A stretch of 64,000 bases of DNA from the NCBI RefSeq assembly GCF_001695575.1, contig NZ_LUAX01000001.1:310001-374000 (forward strand), read 5' to 3'. The translations under genes were made by a program, and so were the position numbers. Source of the stretch: Vibrio europaeus (GTDB lineage Bacteria > Pseudomonadota > Gammaproteobacteria > Enterobacterales > Vibrionaceae). Below the pieces are notes generated by a model that saw only the letters and a program-made list of their open reading frames with translations, made no database searches and was not told where the DNA came from. Shown in pieces: positions 60,461-64,000 of this stretch (position 1 is the first letter of the stretch; every line of letters begins with the position of its first letter).

Positions 60461-61339
60461 ATGAAACGTTTTCTAACGGCGTGCGCAATTGTACTCGCAA
60501 GTACGCCTCTTGCCCAAGCATCAACCGTTCTAACCAGTATTAAACCAATTCAGCTGATCACAGTTGAGTTGACAAAAAACATCTCACAACCTGATGTACT
60601 CCTTGGTTCAAACACCTCACCTCATGACTACGCATTACGTCCTTCAGACGTAAAACGTCTGCGAAATGCCGATCTCGTTGTTTGGTACGGTAATGATTTG
60701 GAACCGTTTTTAACTAAAGTCCTTAAAGATCAAGACAATGTTCTGACATTGAGTGATATCAATGGTTTAGAGTTGCGTGAGTTTGCTGGTGGTCATCATG
60801 ATCACGACGGCCATGACCATGGTTCTCACGATCCTCATTTTTGGCTAGGCTATAAACCGACAATGCAAGTGGCTGAAGCGATCACGCAAAAACTTGTTGA
60901 GTTAGATGCGACCAACAAAGCTGAGTACGTAAAAAACCTAGAAGCGTTTAAGCAGCAGTTAACCGAACAGAAAGCAGCAATCACTAAACAGTTAGCGCCA
61001 GTTGCTGATGCGGGCTACTATGTATTCCATGATGCTTATGGTTACTTTGAGCAAGATTTCCCTCTAAATCACCTTGGCTATTTTACGGTCAGCCCAGAGC
61101 GCAAACCAGGTGCGAAAACGCTGATCTCAATTCGCAAAACGCTAGCGGCTGAACAAGCGCGATGTGTATTTTCAGAGCCTCAATTTACGCCAGCGGTGGT
61201 TGAATCAGTCACACGTGGTAGTAACGCTAAAACAGGTGTACTTGATCCGTTAGGAATTGATGTCGAAGCAGTCGAAGGTGGCTACTTTAAGTTTAAGCAA
61301 AACCTTGCTGATAGTTTTAGCAACTGCTTAAAGCGCTAA
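60461..61339 (+). CDS. znuA: Zinc ABC transporter periplasmic binding protein ZnuA
   Basis: A 292-residue periplasmic protein. Signal peptide 1-20 (ending PLAQA). The metal site includes the His in SNTSPHDYAL, the His-rich mobile loop of about 111-127 (HHDHDGHDHGSHDPH), the His in YYVFHDAYGYFEQ and an acidic residue near the end. Delivers zinc to ZnuBC. Divergent from znuC behind a shared Zur site. A hairpin without a T run follows the stop, directly next to a MITE-like element. Confidence 0.96.
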   Translation: MKRFLTACAIVLASTPLAQASTVLTSIKPIQLITVELTKNISQPDVLLGSNTSPHDYALRPSDVKRLRNADLVVWYGNDLEPFLTKVLKDQDNVLTLSDINGLELREFAGGHHDHDGHDHGSHDPHFWLGYKPTMQVAEAITQKLVELDATNKAEYVKNLEAFKQQLTEQKAAITKQLAPVADAGYYVFHDAYGYFEQDFPLNHLGYFTVSPERKPGAKTLISIRKTLAAEQARCVFSEPQFTPAVVESVTRGSNAKTGVLDPLGIDVEAVEGGYFKFKQNLADSFSNCLKR

Positions 61340-61348
61340 ATATGACAA

Positions 61349-61376
61349 TCAGCCAAAGGTTTGTGCCTTTGGCTGA
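61349..61376 (+). terminator. Hairpin after znuA lacking a T run
   Basis: TCAGCCAAAGG / CCTTTGGCTGA stem 10 bases after the stop. The 3' side continues CATAAGATACC instead of a T run; a MITE-like element begins 7 bases later. Confidence 0.55.
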
Positions 61377-61382
61377 CATAAG

Positions 61383-61560
61383 ATACCAATCAAAATAAAT
61401 ATTTGGTCATTCTTGCTGGTTAAAATCGCTAATAGCAGCGTTATAGCTATGTTTTGAAAGAATGGTGAAGGTAGAAAAACTAGCTAGCTGCAATCTATGC
61501 CTTGCTCTAAGCGATTTTTCCTGCGCAATTATCTGAACACCTATTTATCCCGATTGGTAT
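61383..61560. mobile_element. MITE-like element, ~178 bp, non-coding
   Basis: Bounded by 9-bp perfect inverted ends ATACCAATC and GATTGGTAT, with a second internal inverted pair AAAATCGCT (61422) and AGCGATTTT (61510). No coding frame. Target-site duplication is not clear. A lone similar end, ATACCAATCGGAATAAT, occurs at 44411. The rest of the 382-base gap (61561-61721) shows nothing I can name beyond the leader of the next gene. Confidence 0.55.
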
Positions 61561-61721
61561 TATCTGTGAACTGATCGAAAAACTTACCAACTATTTCCTT
61601 TCCTTACTTGTTAATCCCCCGATTTCCTTGATAATTATTATCACAAAATAACAATAGAGCTATTAGGCTCAGCGCACTAACGACTTGGTCTTTTTTATCT
61701 GCTGCTAGGAAATGGATTATC

Positions 61722-64000
61722 TTGAGTAAGATTGCAACTTTGCTGCTTTTCCTCTTCTACACGGGAGTGACGATGGCGGCAAACATGTCACCGAAGCTGT
61801 TTTATCCTTTGCCAACTTTGGCGCAGGGGAAGGTATTCGCTGCCAAGCAGTTATTCCTTGCGGACGAGGGAGGAATTTGGCTGCAGGATGTGCGCGATCA
61901 AGTGTTGTTCTTTGACGGGCAACATATTCTTCCTGAGAAGGGCTCGGCACTCGATCATGAAGCGTCACAAATCGCATTTCTAGATAACGCCTTTTGGTCT
62001 TTTTTCCAAAACGAAATCTACCGTACTGTTCCTAATCAAGAGAAGGAGTTGGTGTTTAGTTTAACGCCCGGTACAGAGATCCTAAAAATCGGTTCATCCA
62101 AGCGTTTTATCTGGGTCTCTGATGAACGTAATTTTTATACCTATCAAATTGATAGTGGCGAGTTTCAGACCTTCTCCTTGATGGAGTTGTATCAGTACAA
62201 TCAGTCGTCTCAAATCGCAATTAATGACGCTAAGTTTATTTTCTCTAAGTGGGTGGTGGCGACCAATGCGGGTGTTTATCTCTCTGAAGGGAGTCATTTT
62301 GAGCACGTTTCAAACTCTGGCAAAAACTATGTCGAAAAGCTCTATTTTTCTGAAAAGCGACGTGAACTGATCATTGGCTCACTGAATGGCGCGTTGATTT
62401 TCAATATCAACAAGCCGAACGAGCCAATTCGCACTATCGCAGGTAGCCATGTACTGAGTATTACCGAAACGGACCAAGAGTACTGGATTGGTACTGAAAA
62501 AGGTCTGTTTGTTTATACGTTCTTGACTGGCGAAACCCAAAAGTTTGAGCAGGGGATTGGAGCGGGCAATAGCTTAGCGGGCGAAAAGATCTACTCTCTT
62601 CTCAACGACAATACCGGTGGGATCTGGGTCGCCACCGATCGCGGTGTTCGCTATTTTTCTCTCTACTCGCATAAGTTTACCCGCTATTCAAATGAAGCCA
62701 TGTCTGTTGTGAGCCGAGGAGAAAAGCTCGTCGAGCTTTATCTTAGTAAGGGGCGGGACGGCTATTGGCTACTAACCAACAAAGGCGTATTTAAGTTAAA
62801 TCTAGTTAAACCGTCTTCACGAAAACTGGTATTTCGTGGCAGGGTGCACGATGTAGAAGAACATAATGGTGTTCTGTGGTTGGCGACTGATAAAGGTATT
62901 GTCTGTGTTAATGCAGATACGGGCGAGGTTATCGATGATGACTTACCCAACTTCCTAAAAACCAACACAGTGAGATTCCTAGAGTTTGACCACGGCAAAA
63001 TGCTCTGGGGAGCGAGTGATACCCAATTGTGGAGCTTCGATTTGGTCAGTCATAAGCTAACACAGTATGGCTCCGAATGGATGATCGACAAATATCTCCC
63101 CGCTCAGTTAACCAATATGTACGTGACTTCTCAAGACTATGTGACGTTAGGGACCGAACATGGGATGTATATTGTCCGCGATGGCCAGATTAGTTTTGTG
63201 GGGGAAAGTATCCCATATGGTGAAGTTATTGACGCGGTTCAGCCATCAGAAAGTGAGCTATGGGTAGCCAGTCGCTATGGGCTGTATCGCTTAGATTTGT
63301 TCACTAATAATGTCGAACCCATTGATATGGTTGATGGCCACGTAACTCCAAAATGTTTGATTCAAAACCAAGACGGTGTTTGGTTGACCTCATCTACTGG
63401 GCTTTCCCGTTACACGTCTCAAGGCTCACTGACCCAGCATTATGGCGAACCATTTGGTGTCATCAGCAATGAGTTTTTGCCGGGAGTGTGTACTTTTGGC
63501 AGCGATAGCGAAAGAACCATTTTCTTAGGGGCTGACAGCAGCCTAGTGAAAGTGAACACCCAGCAATTAGTGGTGAGTCGTTTACCCGATACACGTGTGA
63601 TATTTAGCCAAATCAAGCGCAATCAAAAGCTTTTTTCCTTAGCCAATACGGTGCAAGAAACACCGCAAATCGGCTATGGAGAGTCGATCTTTTTCCAGTT
63701 TGGCTTTCTGCCGAGTGCCAGCAATATCAATCTTGAATATCGCTTGAACCAAAGCAGTGACTGGCAGGCACTGGACGGCAGTACCTTGACCATTGAACAC
63801 CTCATGCCCGGGGAATATAGTCTAGAGGTTCGCGCCGTCAGGAATGGGCGAGTAAAAGGCAACAGCAACAGCTATCAGTTTTTGGTCACTGAACCTTGGT
63901 TTCTTAGCCACATTGCGATAGTCACCTATGTGCTTGCAGTGCTGGTTGTTATCGCGGTTATCGTTTACTGGCGTTCACGTTTAATGGCTAAGTCAAACCG
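61722..64000 (+). CDS. Large beta-propeller sensor protein with Y_Y_Y-type domain (3' end outside window)
   Basis: The frame is open from a TTG at 61722 to the window end (759 codons, no stop). A signal peptide (SKIATLLLFLFYTGVTMA) is followed by a long periplasmic region of beta-propeller repeats of the two-component regulator propeller type (YWIGTEKGLFVYT, GGIWVATDRGVRYFS, LWLATDKGIVCVN, ELWVASRYGLYRLD). A Y_Y_Y-like domain with NLEYRLNQSSDWQAL and YSLEVRAVRNGR lies near 670-725. A transmembrane helix at about 732-752 precedes the cut. Proteins of this design are sensor kinases, GGDEF proteins or AraC/LuxR-type regulators, decided by the missing C-terminus. AGGA lies 11 bases before the TTG; the start is tentative. 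Confidence 0.85.
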   Translation, partial: MSKIATLLLFLFYTGVTMAANMSPKLFYPLPTLAQGKVFAAKQLFLADEGGIWLQDVRDQVLFFDGQHILPEKGSALDHEASQIAFLDNAFWSFFQNEIYRTVPNQEKELVFSLTPGTEILKIGSSKRFIWVSDERNFYTYQIDSGEFQTFSLMELYQYNQSSQIAINDAKFIFSKWVVATNAGVYLSEGSHFEHVSNSGKNYVEKLYFSEKRRELIIGSLNGALIFNINKPNEPIRTIAGSHVLSITETDQEYWIGTEKGLFVYTFLTGETQKFEQGIGAGNSLAGEKIYSLLNDNTGGIWVATDRGVRYFSLYSHKFTRYSNEAMSVVSRGEKLVELYLSKGRDGYWLLTNKGVFKLNLVKPSSRKLVFRGRVHDVEEHNGVLWLATDKGIVCVNADTGEVIDDDLPNFLKTNTVRFLEFDHGKMLWGASDTQLWSFDLVSHKLTQYGSEWMIDKYLPAQLTNMYVTSQDYVTLGTEHGMYIVRDGQISFVGESIPYGEVIDAVQPSESELWVASRYGLYRLDLFTNNVEPIDMVDGHVTPKCLIQNQDGVWLTSSTGLSRYTSQGSLTQHYGEPFGVISNEFLPGVCTFGSDSERTIFLGADSSLVKVNTQQLVVSRLPDTRVIFSQIKRNQKLFSLANTVQETPQIGYGESIFFQFGFLPSASNINLEYRLNQSSDWQALDGSTLTIEHLMPGEYSLEVRAVRNGRVKGNSNSYQFLVTEPWFLSHIAIVTYVLAVLVVIAVIVYWRSRLMAKSN

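Overview
The window is a stretch of Vibrio (Vibrionaceae, Gammaproteobacteria) chromosome. Three tandem flagellins followed by flaG-fliD-flaI-fliS-flrABC-fliE...flhB form the polar-flagellum cluster characteristic of Vibrio. The epmC/yfcL/mnmC/fabB/pdxB/asd/fimV(hubP)/truA/accD/folC/dedD/cvpA/purF order is the gammaproteobacterial core order in its Vibrio form, with a HubP-type FimV and no dedA between truA and accD. Codon use, moderate GC and the dispersed repeats also fit Vibrio. I see no prophage, insertion sequence, CRISPR array, rRNA or tRNA.

Layout: (1) 1-3.1 kb: the 3' end of a large Ig/PKD-like surface protein with a GlyGly-CTERM tail, a DUF2919 membrane protein and a YfeX-type DyP peroxidase. 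(2) 3.1-28.2 kb: polar flagellum. Three 377-residue flagellins each have their own sigma-28-type promoter. FlaG, cap FliD and chaperones FlaI/FliS follow, then regulator FlrA and a sigma-54 promoter driving FlrBC. Two further sigma-54 promoters precede fliEFGHIJ (MS ring, C ring, export ATPase) and fliKLMNOPQR-flhB (hook-length control, switch, export gate). FlrA (with sigma-54) would switch on flrBC and the basal-body operons, FlrC later genes, and sigma-28 the flagellins. (3) 28.2-28.4 kb: a repeat island between convergent flhB and smrB. (4) 28.4-36.3 kb: smrB, prmB, aroC, a periplasmic nucleotidase-type phosphoesterase, a DUF885 lipoprotein and a TRIC-family membrane protein. (5) 36.5-40.9 kb: epmC, an inserted LruC-domain secreted protein plus small lipoprotein, yfcL and a flavin reductase. 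(6) 40.9-58.4 kb: mnmC, fabB with a structured 3' UTR that is a good FarS sRNA candidate, pdxB-asd, the highly repetitive hubP/fimV, truA, accD-folC-dedD, and cvpA-purF behind a PurR-type operator. (7) 58.4-58.8 kb: a second repeat island between convergent purF and znuB. (8) 58.8-64 kb: the zinc importer znuBC/znuA around a Zur-type palindrome, a MITE-like element, and the start of a large beta-propeller sensor running off the window.

Most genes are conserved core functions. The least explained signals are: a short hairpin repeat that follows the stop codons of all four genes at two convergent junctions, always in the sense direction of the gene it follows; the LruC/lipoprotein pair; the 39-residue repeat array and microsatellites in HubP; and the MITE-like element next to znuA. 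I did not find a clear new multi-gene system.
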